From Archangium sp. (GTDB taxonomy: Bacteria; Myxococcota; Myxococcia; Myxococcales; Myxococcaceae), in assembly GCA_016792935.1 (NCBI GenBank), contig JAEUJS010000037.1, positions 1-33,952 of the forward strand: DNA of 33,952 bases, given 5' to 3'. Below are positions 1 through 6,966 of the stretch, one piece after another. A program made the position numbers and the translations under genes. Positions within the stretch are counted from its first letter, which is position 1. Every line of letters begins with the position of its first letter. The notes under the pieces were generated by a model. The model ran no database searches. It was given only the letters and a program-made list of their open reading frames with translations, and was not told the DNA's origin.

Positions 1-567
1 ATCGGGCTTTCGCTTCACCAGCGCCTGATCAGTGATCACCTGATCGAGCTCACTGTCGGTCGCGAAGACCACCGCCTTCTCGCCGTGATCGACACGGAAG
101 CCCATCGACCCGCCGGGGTGCTTCTGGCCGAACGACGTCACCTTCACGTCCCCGGCCTTGACCGAAGCGCCCGCGAAGCTGCGCGAGACGATGTTCGCCC
201 CGAGGTCAGAGAACCTCACCGGGAAGTACGCGTTCGACATCTGACCCGAGAGCAGCTGGTAGTTCTTGTCGTCGCCCTTGGGGCCGTACACGTACAGCGT
301 CGTGGTGTTCACGTACGCCGGCCCGAAGAACGGGAAGCCCTGAATGTGGTCCCAGTGCGGGTGCGACAAGAAGAGATGAATCGTCAGGTCCCTGGGGCGC
401 GTGCGGAGCAGATGCACTCCCAGCTCGCGCATTCCGGTGCCGGCGTCGAAGATGAGCAGCGTGTCGTCGACGCGCACTTCGACGCACGAGGTGTTGCCGC
501 CGTAGCGACGCGTGCGCGGACCGGGCGTGGGAATCGAGCCGCGGGTGCCCCAGAAACGAACGAACAT
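1..567 (-). CDS. MBL-fold metallo-hydrolase (3' end outside window)
   Basis: The first 189 residues are present with no stop before the window edge, so the gene is partial. The N-terminus reads MFVRFWGTRGSIPTPGP and RYGGNTSCVEVR, typical of a phosphodiesterase/RNase Z-like branch of the metallo-beta-lactamase fold. The first metal motif HxHxDH is intact (H69, H71, D73, H74 in SHPHWDH). A later ATDSE segment, near residue 175, matches the second-half Asp motif of the family. The family hydrolyses phosphodiester or ester bonds with two zinc ions; the substrate here cannot be told. The start ATG lies 10 bases after the stop of the FHA gene upstream, so the two are probably co-transcribed. No signal peptide is seen, so the protein is likely cytoplasmic. 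Confidence 0.85.
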   Translation of the reverse strand, partial: MFVRFWGTRGSIPTPGPRTRRYGGNTSCVEVRVDDTLLIFDAGTGMRELGVHLLRTRPRDLTIHLFLSHPHWDHIQGFPFFGPAYVNTTTLYVYGPKGDDKNYQLLSGQMSNAYFPVRFSDLGANIVSRSFAGASVKAGDVKVTSFGQKHPGGSMGFRVDHGEKAVVFATDSELDQVITDQALVKRKPD

Positions 568-577
568 GTCGGCCACG

Positions 578-952
578 TCAGACGCCTTCTCGGTACGAGA
601 GAACCACGTCGCCCAGCTGCACCTGATCTCCGTCTCTCAGAACCGCGGCGTGCACTTTGAGTCCGTTGAGGACGATGCCGTTTCGGCTGTCCATGTCTTC
701 GATGGTGTACTCGCCGTCGGTGCGCGTGAGCTTGGCGTGCGAGCGGCTGACCTCTTCACTGTCCAACGTGAGCGTCGCCTTCTCTCCGCGGCCGAGGATG
801 AGCTCGTTCTGGTCGAGCACGAACTTCTGCCCGAGGCCGGGGCCCTGCTTCACCTCGAACACGTGCGGTCGCTGCGCGGTGGGACGGAAGCCTTTGACCC
901 GCACGGCGACTTGCGTGTGGAACTCGTCGAACTCCTGCGTCTCCCGAGGCAT
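578..952 (-). CDS. FHA domain protein
   Basis: A 124-residue protein that is essentially a single forkhead-associated domain, a phosphothreonine-binding module. Key motifs are present in order: LILGRG (the GR loop), SRSHAKL (the Ser/His that contact phosphothreonine) and NGIVLNG. About 20 residues precede the domain. I chose the ATG at 952 (MPRETQEF) because upstream starts would run into the divergent thpR gene. No clear Shine-Dalgarno sequence precedes it, so the start is uncertain. The gene lies just upstream of the MBL-fold hydrolase on the same strand. Single-FHA proteins usually act as adaptors in Ser/Thr kinase signalling, which is abundant in myxobacteria, but no kinase is visible in this window. 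Confidence 0.85.
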   Translation of the reverse strand: MPRETQEFDEFHTQVAVRVKGFRPTAQRPHVFEVKQGPGLGQKFVLDQNELILGRGEKATLTLDSEEVSRSHAKLTRTDGEYTIEDMDSRNGIVLNGLKVHAAVLRDGDQVQLGDVVLSYREGV

Positions 953-970
953 GAAGCCGGAGCGTAGATC

Positions 971-1501
971 ATGAGTGTCTTCCTTGCCCTCGATTTGGAT
1001 GAAGCAGTGCGGCACGAGGTGATGTCGCTGACACGTTCCCATCGAGAGACCGTCGAGGCGAAGTGGCTGCCGGCAGAAAAGCTCCACCTCACGCTCGTCT
1101 TCCTCGGAAATCCCGACGTCGAGGCCGTGCGCGCCAGGCTCTCGGCCGTCGGCGAACCGCGTTCACTGCTGCTGAAGTTGAAGGGAGCGGGCACCTTCAA
1201 GACCGCGCGTGCTCCGTCTGTCTTGTGGCTCGACGTCGCGGGCGAGCTGGAAAAGCTGCACGCCCTGCAATCGACGATGCGGCAGCGCCTCGGTGTCGAG
1301 GAGCGCCAGGCGTACAAACCACACGTCACGCTTGCGCGCGCACACTCGGGTGAGAACGCGTTGGACCCGCTCGCCGCCGAGTACGCATCGTTCGCGTCGT
1401 CGGAGTTCGCGGTGACGCACCTCACGCTCTACGAGAGCACGCACCACCGCTTTCATGTGCTGGACCGCGTGGTGTTAAGCAGCGGCCATGTTCACTGGTG
1501 A
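971..1501 (+). CDS. thpR: RNA 2',3'-cyclic phosphodiesterase (2'-5' RNA ligase family)
   Basis: A 176-residue protein of the 2H phosphoesterase superfamily. Both catalytic HxT motifs are visible: HLT at residues 39-41 and HVT at 118-120. The length and the opening (MSVFLALDLDE) match the LigT/ThpR family. Members hydrolyse 2',3'-cyclic phosphates on RNA ends and can catalyse 2'-5' ligation in vitro. The ATG is preceded by GGAG with 8 bases between, supporting the start. The gene is divergent from the FHA gene (18 bp apart) and its 3' end overlaps the next plus-strand gene by 14 bp, so these two are likely co-transcribed although functionally unrelated. Confidence 0.92.
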   Translation: MSVFLALDLDEAVRHEVMSLTRSHRETVEAKWLPAEKLHLTLVFLGNPDVEAVRARLSAVGEPRSLLLKLKGAGTFKTARAPSVLWLDVAGELEKLHALQSTMRQRLGVEERQAYKPHVTLARAHSGENALDPLAAEYASFASSEFAVTHLTLYESTHHRFHVLDRVVLSSGHVHW

Positions 1502-2405
1502 GATTCGGCGTGCCCGCAGCAAGCGGCCCATGGTCATCGGGCTGATCTTCGTTCTCGTCGTGGTGCTCGTGGTGCTGCTGGTCCCCATGCCGCGCGCGCT
1601 GCCGGCGACGTTCACGCTGGTGCCGGGAAGTGTCACCGCGGTGACCGCTCCGCGTGATGGCGTGGTCGCTGAGGTCATCACCGCCGACGGAGCGATGGTC
1701 GCCAGGGGCACCGTCATCGCGAAATACGACGTGAGCGAGGCGCAAAAGAAGTCGGAAGAGCTGACCAGGAAGATCGAAGCGCTCGAAGAACGGAAGGCGA
1801 GCGGCGGCAAGGTGTCTCCGGCTGCGAAGGCGGCGGTGACGAAGGCCGAAGCGGCGCTGAAGAAAGAGACGGCGGCGCTCGAGAAGGCAACCAGGGCTGG
1901 CAAGGGCAAGACGACTCCCGCGATGACGGCGGCGCAGAAGAAGGTCGATGCAGCGAAGGCGGCGCTCGAGAAGGCGCAGCTCGCGGCGGGTCCCGTCGGT
2001 GAAGCGCTCGACAAGGAGATCGCCGATCAGAAGGCCGCGCTCGAAGGCGTGAAGACCGAGCTCACCTCAGCGAGCATCACTTCGCCCGGCGCCGGCATTC
2101 TGTTTCTCAAGTTGGAGAAGGGCGCTGCGCTCAAGGGCAACGACGCGCTCGGCGACGTGAAGGAGACCGCGAAGCTGCTGGCCGAGGTGAAGGTGCCGGC
2201 CGGTGAAGACATCGCGAAGGGCCAGGCGGTGGAGATTGCGCTCGCTCCGAACAACAAGAAGCGTCTCACCTTCATCGGCCCGGCGAAGAACGACGTCGCG
2301 CAGGCCGAGTTCGACAACTCGAAGGGCGAGGCGAAGCCCGGAGCGACCGGCGACGCCACCATCGAAGGTCAGCAGCGCTCGATTCTGCAGGGCATGTTGC
2401 GCTGA
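1488..2405 (+). CDS. Membrane-anchored HlyD-like protein with coiled coil
   Basis: 305 residues. A short basic N-terminus (RRARSKRP) is followed by one transmembrane helix at about residues 15-34 (VIGLIFVLVVVLVVLLVP), then a periplasmic segment (VTAPRDGVVAEV and later ARGTVIAKYD) resembling the lipoyl/barrel-sandwich half of HlyD-type adaptors. Residues about 85-185 are Ala/Lys/Glu-rich and strongly predicted by eye to form a coiled coil. The second half motif (ITSPGAGILFLK) then returns. This is the order of a membrane-fusion protein, but no transporter or outer-membrane channel gene is adjacent, so the partner is unknown. The start overlaps the thpR stop by 14 bp. Confidence 0.75.
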   Translation: MFTGEIRRARSKRPMVIGLIFVLVVVLVVLLVPMPRALPATFTLVPGSVTAVTAPRDGVVAEVITADGAMVARGTVIAKYDVSEAQKKSEELTRKIEALEERKASGGKVSPAAKAAVTKAEAALKKETAALEKATRAGKGKTTPAMTAAQKKVDAAKAALEKAQLAAGPVGEALDKEIADQKAALEGVKTELTSASITSPGAGILFLKLEKGAALKGNDALGDVKETAKLLAEVKVPAGEDIAKGQAVEIALAPNNKKRLTFIGPAKNDVAQAEFDNSKGEAKPGATGDATIEGQQRSILQGMLR

Positions 2406-2421
2406 TCAGCTCGTTGATCAG
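2402..2421. terminator. Inverted repeat between convergent genes
   Basis: CTGATCA (2402-2408) and TGATCAG (2415-2421) form a perfect 7-bp inverted repeat with a 6-base loop. The repeat contains the TGA stop codons of both convergent genes. There is no U tract, so it may be a weak bidirectional terminator or simply a chance palindrome. Confidence 0.35.
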
Positions 2422-3212
2422 GTGAGGAGCAGGCCGCCGTCGATGATCAACGACGAGCCCGTGACGTAGCTCGACGCGGCGCTCGCGAAGTAGATGGCAG
2501 CGCCGGCGATCTCGTCGGGCTGGCCCATGCGGCCGAGCGGAATCTTCATCTTGATGAACATCTCCATCTGCGCGCGCGCCTGTTCGGGGTTGACGCCCGG
2601 GGCGAGCGGACGGTTCGTTCCTTCGGTCGCGACTCCGCCGGGGAGAATGATGTTCACCTGCACGCGGTGCGGCGCCATCTCGAGCGCGAAGCTGCGCGTG
2701 AACATCAGCACCGCGCCCTTGCTCGAATCGTAGGCCGCGAGTCCCACCATCGAGGGGTGCAGCGAGTCGACGCTGCCGATGTTGATGATGCGACCGCCCT
2801 TCTGCTGCTCGATGAAGCGCGCGCCGACGGCTTTGCTCATCAACACCAGGCCGCGGAGATTGACCGCCAGCACGCGATCGAACTGCTCGGCCGACATCTG
2901 CATCAGCGGCACCTGCGGGTAGATGCCAGCGTTGTTGATCAACACGTCGATGGAGCCGAACTCGCGCACGCAGATCTCGGCGGTCTTCGTTCCGGCGTCG
3001 GTGGAGGCGATGTCGACCGCGAACGGAATCGCGCGGCCCTTGCCGAGCGCGTTGAGCTTCTTCGCGGCGGCGTCGGCGACCTTCGCGTCGAGGTCAGCGA
3101 GCACGACGTTGGCTCCGCCTTCGACGAAACGCTGAGCGATGCCGAAGCCGATGCCCATCGCACCGCCGGTGATGATCACGTTCTTGCCGCTGATGTCGAA
3201 GAGAGGGGTCAT
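2418..3212 (-). CDS. SDR-family NAD(P)-dependent oxidoreductase
   Basis: 264 residues, the classical short-chain dehydrogenase length. The cofactor motif TGGAMGIG is at residues 15-22, NNAG at 93-96, and the catalytic Ser147-Tyr161-Lys165 set is visible (IGS, YDSSK). The C-terminus has the usual substrate-loop and SYVTGSSLIIDGG segment. Substrate cannot be predicted. The ATG at 3212 begins MTPLFDISGK, which is where the family normally begins. An in-frame extension to 3299 is only the translation of a REP-like palindrome (LTLTLSPRERG) and is rejected. It lies downstream of thiD on the same strand with that repeat between them. Confidence 0.93.
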   Translation of the reverse strand: MTPLFDISGKNVIITGGAMGIGFGIAQRFVEGGANVVLADLDAKVADAAAKKLNALGKGRAIPFAVDIASTDAGTKTAEICVREFGSIDVLINNAGIYPQVPLMQMSAEQFDRVLAVNLRGLVLMSKAVGARFIEQQKGGRIINIGSVDSLHPSMVGLAAYDSSKGAVLMFTRSFALEMAPHRVQVNIILPGGVATEGTNRPLAPGVNPEQARAQMEMFIKMKIPLGRMGQPDEIAGAAIYFASAASSYVTGSSLIIDGGLLLT

Positions 3213-3246
3213 GGCCACTGCGTCAGCACGATCCGGACCAGCGCGT

Positions 3247-3286
3247 GATCCCCTCTCCCTCGGGGAGAGGGTCAGGGTGAGGGAGC
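3247..3286 (-). repeat. REP-like palindromic element, copy 1
   Basis: The minus strand reads TCCCTCACCCTGACCCTC followed by TCCCCGAGGGAGAGGGGATC. CCCTCTCCC and GGGAGAGGG form a 9-bp stem. It matches copies at 10108-10150 and 33250-33290 closely. It is intergenic, between the thiD stop and the SDR start. Confidence 0.85.
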
Positions 3287-3301
3287 GCATCGTGCGCAAA
3301 T

Positions 3302-4078
3302 TCAGCGCGCGAGGTGGTTCACAGGACCAATTCCTGCGCCAAGCCCTGGCGCTGTGCGCAGCGCGGAAGTGAGCCAGTTCTTCGCGGCTGCAATCGCTTC
3401 GGCGAGCGGCTTGCCAAGAGCGAGTCCCGCAGCGATCGCAGACGCGTAGGTACAGCCAGTTCCATGCGTGTGCTTCGTCTCGATGCGTGGCGCGCGGAAG
3501 TGCGTGAGCTGTCCTGCGGCGAACAACACGTCGATCGCTTCGGCACCGTCGAGATGTCCGCCCTTCACGAGCACGGCCTTCGGTCCACGAGACACGAGTT
3601 CACGAGCAGCAGCCTCAGCGTGTTCGAGCGTGTTGATCTCTCGTCCCAACAGCGCGCGAGCTTCATGCGTGTTCGGAGTCAGCAGCGTCGTGATCGGCAG
3701 CAGCTTGTTGATCAACGCGCTCTGCGCATCAGCCGCGAGCAACGCGTGACCGTGTTTGCTGATCATCACCGGGTCGACGACGAGCGGCGCCTTCGAGCCA
3801 CGCAGCGCATCAGCGACCGCATTGATCACCGCCGCATTTCCGAGCGCGCCCGTCTTGATCGCGTTCGGCGGAATGTCGGTGAGCACCGCTTCGACCTGCT
3901 GCCGCACGAGCTCAGCGTCGAGCACGTCGACTCGCGTGACCGACTTCGTGTTCTGCACCGTGATGAGGGTGACGACCGCCATGCCGTACACGCCGTGCTG
4001 ATGAAACGTCTTGAGGTCGGCTTGAAGGCCAGCGCCTCCAGATGGATCTGAGCCTGCGATGGTGAGCGCGGTGTGCAC
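3302..4078 (-). CDS. thiD: Hydroxymethylpyrimidine/phosphomethylpyrimidine kinase
   Basis: 258 residues, full length for ThiD of the ribokinase fold. It opens with TIAGSDPSGGAGLQADLKTF, the diagnostic substrate-binding segment, and has KTGALG at 75-80, VVDPVM at about 100-105 and the anion-hole/catalytic HGTGCT near 205-210 with the conserved Cys209. The enzyme phosphorylates HMP and HMP-P to the pyrophosphate for thiamin synthesis in the cytoplasm. The start is GTG at 4078, 39 bp after the stop of the ECF sigma gene on the same strand. No TPP riboswitch is visible upstream, so expression may depend on the sigma-factor transcript. Confidence 0.95.
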   Translation of the reverse strand: MHTALTIAGSDPSGGAGLQADLKTFHQHGVYGMAVVTLITVQNTKSVTRVDVLDAELVRQQVEAVLTDIPPNAIKTGALGNAAVINAVADALRGSKAPLVVDPVMISKHGHALLAADAQSALINKLLPITTLLTPNTHEARALLGREINTLEHAEAAARELVSRGPKAVLVKGGHLDGAEAIDVLFAAGQLTHFRAPRIETKHTHGTGCTYASAIAAGLALGKPLAEAIAAAKNWLTSALRTAPGLGAGIGPVNHLAR

Positions 4079-4117
4079 GACGCACGCGTAGCACGAGGAC
4101 GCGCTCCCGCTCTTTGA

Positions 4118-4636
4118 TCAGCCGAGGATGTCGGCGAGCTTGATCATCGCGGTGCGCATGCGCGTCTTCACCGTGCCGAGCGGGGTGCCGGTCTGCTCAG
4201 CGATTTCGCTCTGCGTGAGCCCCTGGTCGTACGCCTGCTCGAGCACTGCGCGCTGCTCGTGGGGCAACTTCGCCAACGCCTCACGCAGCCGCTTCGCGTC
4301 ACGGTTCATCTCGACGAACGCATCAGGAGCGACCGTGCGTTCCTTGCCGGGCTGCGCTCCGAGATTTTCCTGCAGGCGCGAACGCGCACCGAGCTGGCGC
4401 AGACGATCGATCGCCCGCGTGCGCGTCATCGTGAGAATCCACCGCTCCGGCGCCGCACGCCGCGGGTCGTAGCGAGTTGCTGAACGCCAGATCTCGATGA
4501 AGGTGTCCTGCACCACGTCTTCCGCATCGGAGTCGCTGCGCAACACGCGCCGCGCGACACCGAACGCACGTGGAGCGAAGCGCTCATAGAGCTCCGCCAA
4601 CGCGGACTCCTCTCCGCGGACGATGCGATCGATCAA
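4118..4636 (-). CDS. ECF RNA polymerase sigma factor
   Basis: 172 residues with sigma-70 region 2 (ALAELYERFAPRAFGVARRV, then DAEDVVQDTFIEIW around residues 38-50) and region 4 at the C-terminus (QRAVLEQAYDQGLTQSEIAE and GTPLGTVKTRM helix-turn-helix). There is no sigma region 3, as expected for ECF sigmas. The only usable start I see is TTG at 4636. The sequence stays open upstream (LRELDDQT), which looks like family sequence, so a non-standard start a few codons earlier is possible. It follows a ChrR-like anti-sigma gene by about 37 bp, so it probably belongs to the RpoE/ChrR-like class responding to singlet oxygen or other oxidants. Confidence 0.92.
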   Translation of the reverse strand: MIDRIVRGEESALAELYERFAPRAFGVARRVLRSDSDAEDVVQDTFIEIWRSATRYDPRRAAPERWILTMTRTRAIDRLRQLGARSRLQENLGAQPGKERTVAPDAFVEMNRDAKRLREALAKLPHEQRAVLEQAYDQGLTQSEIAEQTGTPLGTVKTRMRTAMIKLADILG

Positions 4637-4673
4637 CGTCTGGTCGTCGAGTTCTCGCAGGCGAAGAGCTCCG

Positions 4674-5294
4674 TCAACCGTCAGTCCCTGTGCCGAGCAC
4701 GTTCACCGAGGCGCAGATGCACCCCACTGAGTCGAACGCGACGAAGCGGTGTTCGGTGCCGGGGTCCATCTTCTGCACCTCGCCACGCCACACCTCGAGC
4801 CCCGACGAATCGCGATAGCCGCCCTCGAGCACCAACACCTCTTCCGGACCGAAGTGCGGGTGGTGCGGAAATTCGGCTCCCGGGTCGAGCTTCACGAGCG
4901 CAGTCATGGCTTCCGGAACTCTCTTACCGGCCGCCACGGGAATCAGTTTCACGCCCGGCGCGGGACCGTCTTCCCACGCGCTCGGATCTTTCGTGCGCTC
5001 GAGCAAGCTCGCCGCGTCTTCCTCGGTGAGATCGAACAGGCGCGCGACCTGCGACACGAAATACGAAACACGGCCGGACCGCGCGCGCTGGAGCAGTCGC
5101 TGAACGCCCCCGGGCGCAGGCGCGTCGACGACACGACCCACGGTGCCTCCTTCGAGCGCGTCGATGGCGAGCCCCAGCTTCGAAGTGCCAGCACGGCACA
5201 CCTCGCAGCCACGCACGTGTTCGATGGCCGCGCGTCGCTCGGGGCCTTCACCCGAGGTCCACAGCGTCATCAATTCATCGTGCGGCTCGCTCAC
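4674..5294 (-). CDS. ChrR-like zinc anti-sigma factor with C-terminal cupin
   Basis: 206 residues. The N-terminal domain carries the zinc anti-sigma motif HxxxCxxC (H26, C30, C33; HVRGCEVC) plus H5, the arrangement of ChrR. A linker of about 75 residues leads to a cupin domain with metal-ligand candidates H144, H145, H147, E151 and H182 (FPHHPHFGPEEVLVLEGG). ChrR-type proteins sequester their ECF sigma through the N-domain, and the cupin takes part in release on oxidative stress. I chose the GTG at 5294 because GGAG precedes it by 6 bases and upstream residues look non-homologous. The gene order is unusual: anti-sigma precedes sigma. It begins a likely four-gene minus-strand unit ending with the SDR gene. 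Confidence 0.88.
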   Translation of the reverse strand: MSEPHDELMTLWTSGEGPERRAAIEHVRGCEVCRAGTSKLGLAIDALEGGTVGRVVDAPAPGGVQRLLQRARSGRVSYFVSQVARLFDLTEEDAASLLERTKDPSAWEDGPAPGVKLIPVAAGKRVPEAMTALVKLDPGAEFPHHPHFGPEEVLVLEGGYRDSSGLEVWRGEVQKMDPGTEHRFVAFDSVGCICASVNVLGTGTDG

Positions 5295-5364
5295 TTCTCG
5301 CTCCGGAATGCTGCACTTACGCGGTGTCGCTCCGTTCGGATTGCACAGCCAACCAAACACAGAA

Positions 5365-5415
5365 CATTCCTCAAGGAATGATTGGTGCGCGAAGGTAGGT
5401 GTGGCGCGAACCAAT
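5365..5415. promoter_or_regulatory. Palindromes in divergent promoter region
   Basis: The 139-bp divergent gap between the anti-sigma start (5294) and the plus-strand gene at 5434 holds CATTCC-TCAA-GGAATG (5365-5380) and a second spaced inverted pair ATTGGT (5381-5386) / ACCAAT (5410-5415). These are operator-like, but I cannot assign a regulator or identify promoter hexamers. Confidence 0.35.
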
Positions 5416-5433
5416 TGTGCTTAACGCGCGCGC

Positions 5434-6951
5434 GTGTCCTCCAACACCTCGAAGACTTCGAACGACGGAGTGGTGCTCGCCGCCGGCGAGACGGGTTCTG
5501 CGTTCTTCCACCGCATCCTGAAAGACGCCGCGACGAAGCACGCCGCGGTGTTCGACGCCGCGAAACTGCCGACGTCTTCGAAGGCCTTCAAGCGCACGTA
5601 CGGCGACGCCGTCTCTCGTTTCGAATCAGCGCGCATCGGCAGCGCACGACGCGTCGAGCTCGCGCAGGAGCTCTACGACGCGACGGTGAGCTCGCTGAAT
5701 TTCGCGAAGGACGGCGTTGAAGTTCCGCTCTCCGAATCGCTGCGCAACGTCAAAGGAGTCGCACCGAAGACCGGCGAGCGCGTGGGCAACACCGGCAGCC
5801 ATGGCTGGACGCCGGAGCTGATTCTCGACGGCAAGACGTATCGCGGAGTCAGCGAGGCGCGCGTCGCGGTGCAGAAACTTCACGAGGCACATCACGTGTC
5901 GAACGCCGCGGCGAAGGGGCTGAACTGGCTGCTCGACCACTGCGAGAAGAGCGGCGGCACGTTGAGCCTGCGCGGTCAGAAGTTCGCTCTGCTCGGAGCG
6001 AGCGCTGAGCTCTCACCCATCTCGGTGTTGCTCGGTGCCGGCGCGACCGTGCGGTGGATCGACGTGAAGCCGCCGGGCAAAGCCCCCTGGGGCGACGCCG
6101 TTGGGTCGCAAGGCGATGCGCTCGGCGGGAAGATCATCTCTTCGGAGGGGGGAGATGATCTGTTGACGAATCCACATGCGGTGCTCGCCGCGCTTCGCGA
6201 GTTCGCTGCTGACGGTCCGGTGCACCTCGGGCTCTTCGCCTACGCGCCCGGAGCGAGTCGCGAGCTGCGCCTCGCCGGCGTGATGAACGCGATGGTGAAC
6301 GTGCTCGGCCCCGACGTCGTGAAGTCGGTGTCCTTCTATATTTCTCCGACGTCGCCCGGAGAGCTGCAGCCGGAAGACCTCGAGGTCGCCGCAGCGCGCG
6401 CGAAATCTCCGCGGCTCTGGCAGCGCGGGTTTCAGGCGACGCGCATGCTGCGTCCTGGCGGCCACGAGTCCATCACCGGAGCAGCAGTCGTGCGTAGCGT
6501 CATCTCGCTGCAAGGCGCGGCGTACCAGGCAGCGCAGTACCTGATGAAGATCATCGCCGGAGAAGTGCTCGCGACGCGCGGCCTCGGCGGCAAGCCCGTC
6601 ACGCTCTCCGCGAACGTCGCCGGCATCACCAACACCAGGTCGCTCTCGCACCCGCTGTTTCAGATCGCGTTTCAGGGCGCGCCGCAGTTCGGCGTGCGAA
6701 TCTTCGAGCCGCTCACCACGCGCTCGGTGAGCGGCATGTTGATGGTGCACGACTTGTTGAACCCCGATGCGCCGAGCGCCGCGGGTCGCACCTACGCCTC
6801 GCCCGCCGAACGCGCGAAGGCGTCACGCACCGAGCAGATTCACGGCGGCACGTACGACCTGCCGTGGCAGTTCGAAAGCGCGGTGAAGACCGCCGCGATT
6901 CTCGGACTTGGAAAGCGGCCAGATCTCCTCGTGCGCCGGCCGCGTCGGTGA
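5434..6951 (+). CDS. Unrecognised protein with Rossmann-like core
   Basis: 505 residues and not a family I recognise. The centre has a beta-strand/Gly-rich turn (FALLGASAELSPISVLLGAG, then ATVRWIDVKPP) at about residues 185-215, which looks like a dinucleotide-binding Rossmann start. After it come helices, a possible second nucleotide-contact region (GPVHLGLFAYAPGASREL) and a C-terminal half with ITGAAVVRSVISLQGAAYQ. There is no signal peptide, and the protein appears cytosolic. Base composition matches its neighbours. The start GTG at 5434 has no obvious ribosome-binding site. It is divergent from the anti-sigma gene and 15 bp upstream of the nucleotidase-like lipoprotein gene. It could be an oxidoreductase, but no catalytic residues can be named. 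Confidence 0.8.
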   Translation: MSSNTSKTSNDGVVLAAGETGSAFFHRILKDAATKHAAVFDAAKLPTSSKAFKRTYGDAVSRFESARIGSARRVELAQELYDATVSSLNFAKDGVEVPLSESLRNVKGVAPKTGERVGNTGSHGWTPELILDGKTYRGVSEARVAVQKLHEAHHVSNAAAKGLNWLLDHCEKSGGTLSLRGQKFALLGASAELSPISVLLGAGATVRWIDVKPPGKAPWGDAVGSQGDALGGKIISSEGGDDLLTNPHAVLAALREFAADGPVHLGLFAYAPGASRELRLAGVMNAMVNVLGPDVVKSVSFYISPTSPGELQPEDLEVAAARAKSPRLWQRGFQATRMLRPGGHESITGAAVVRSVISLQGAAYQAAQYLMKIIAGEVLATRGLGGKPVTLSANVAGITNTRSLSHPLFQIAFQGAPQFGVRIFEPLTTRSVSGMLMVHDLLNPDAPSAAGRTYASPAERAKASRTEQIHGGTYDLPWQFESAVKTAAILGLGKRPDLLVRRPRR

Positions 6952-6966
6952 TCTAGACGGCGCAGC

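Noticed and set aside
3213..3299. N-terminal extension of the SDR gene (MRTMRSLTLTLSPRERG)
   Set aside because: It is the translation of the REP-like palindrome; family members start at the ATG at 3212.
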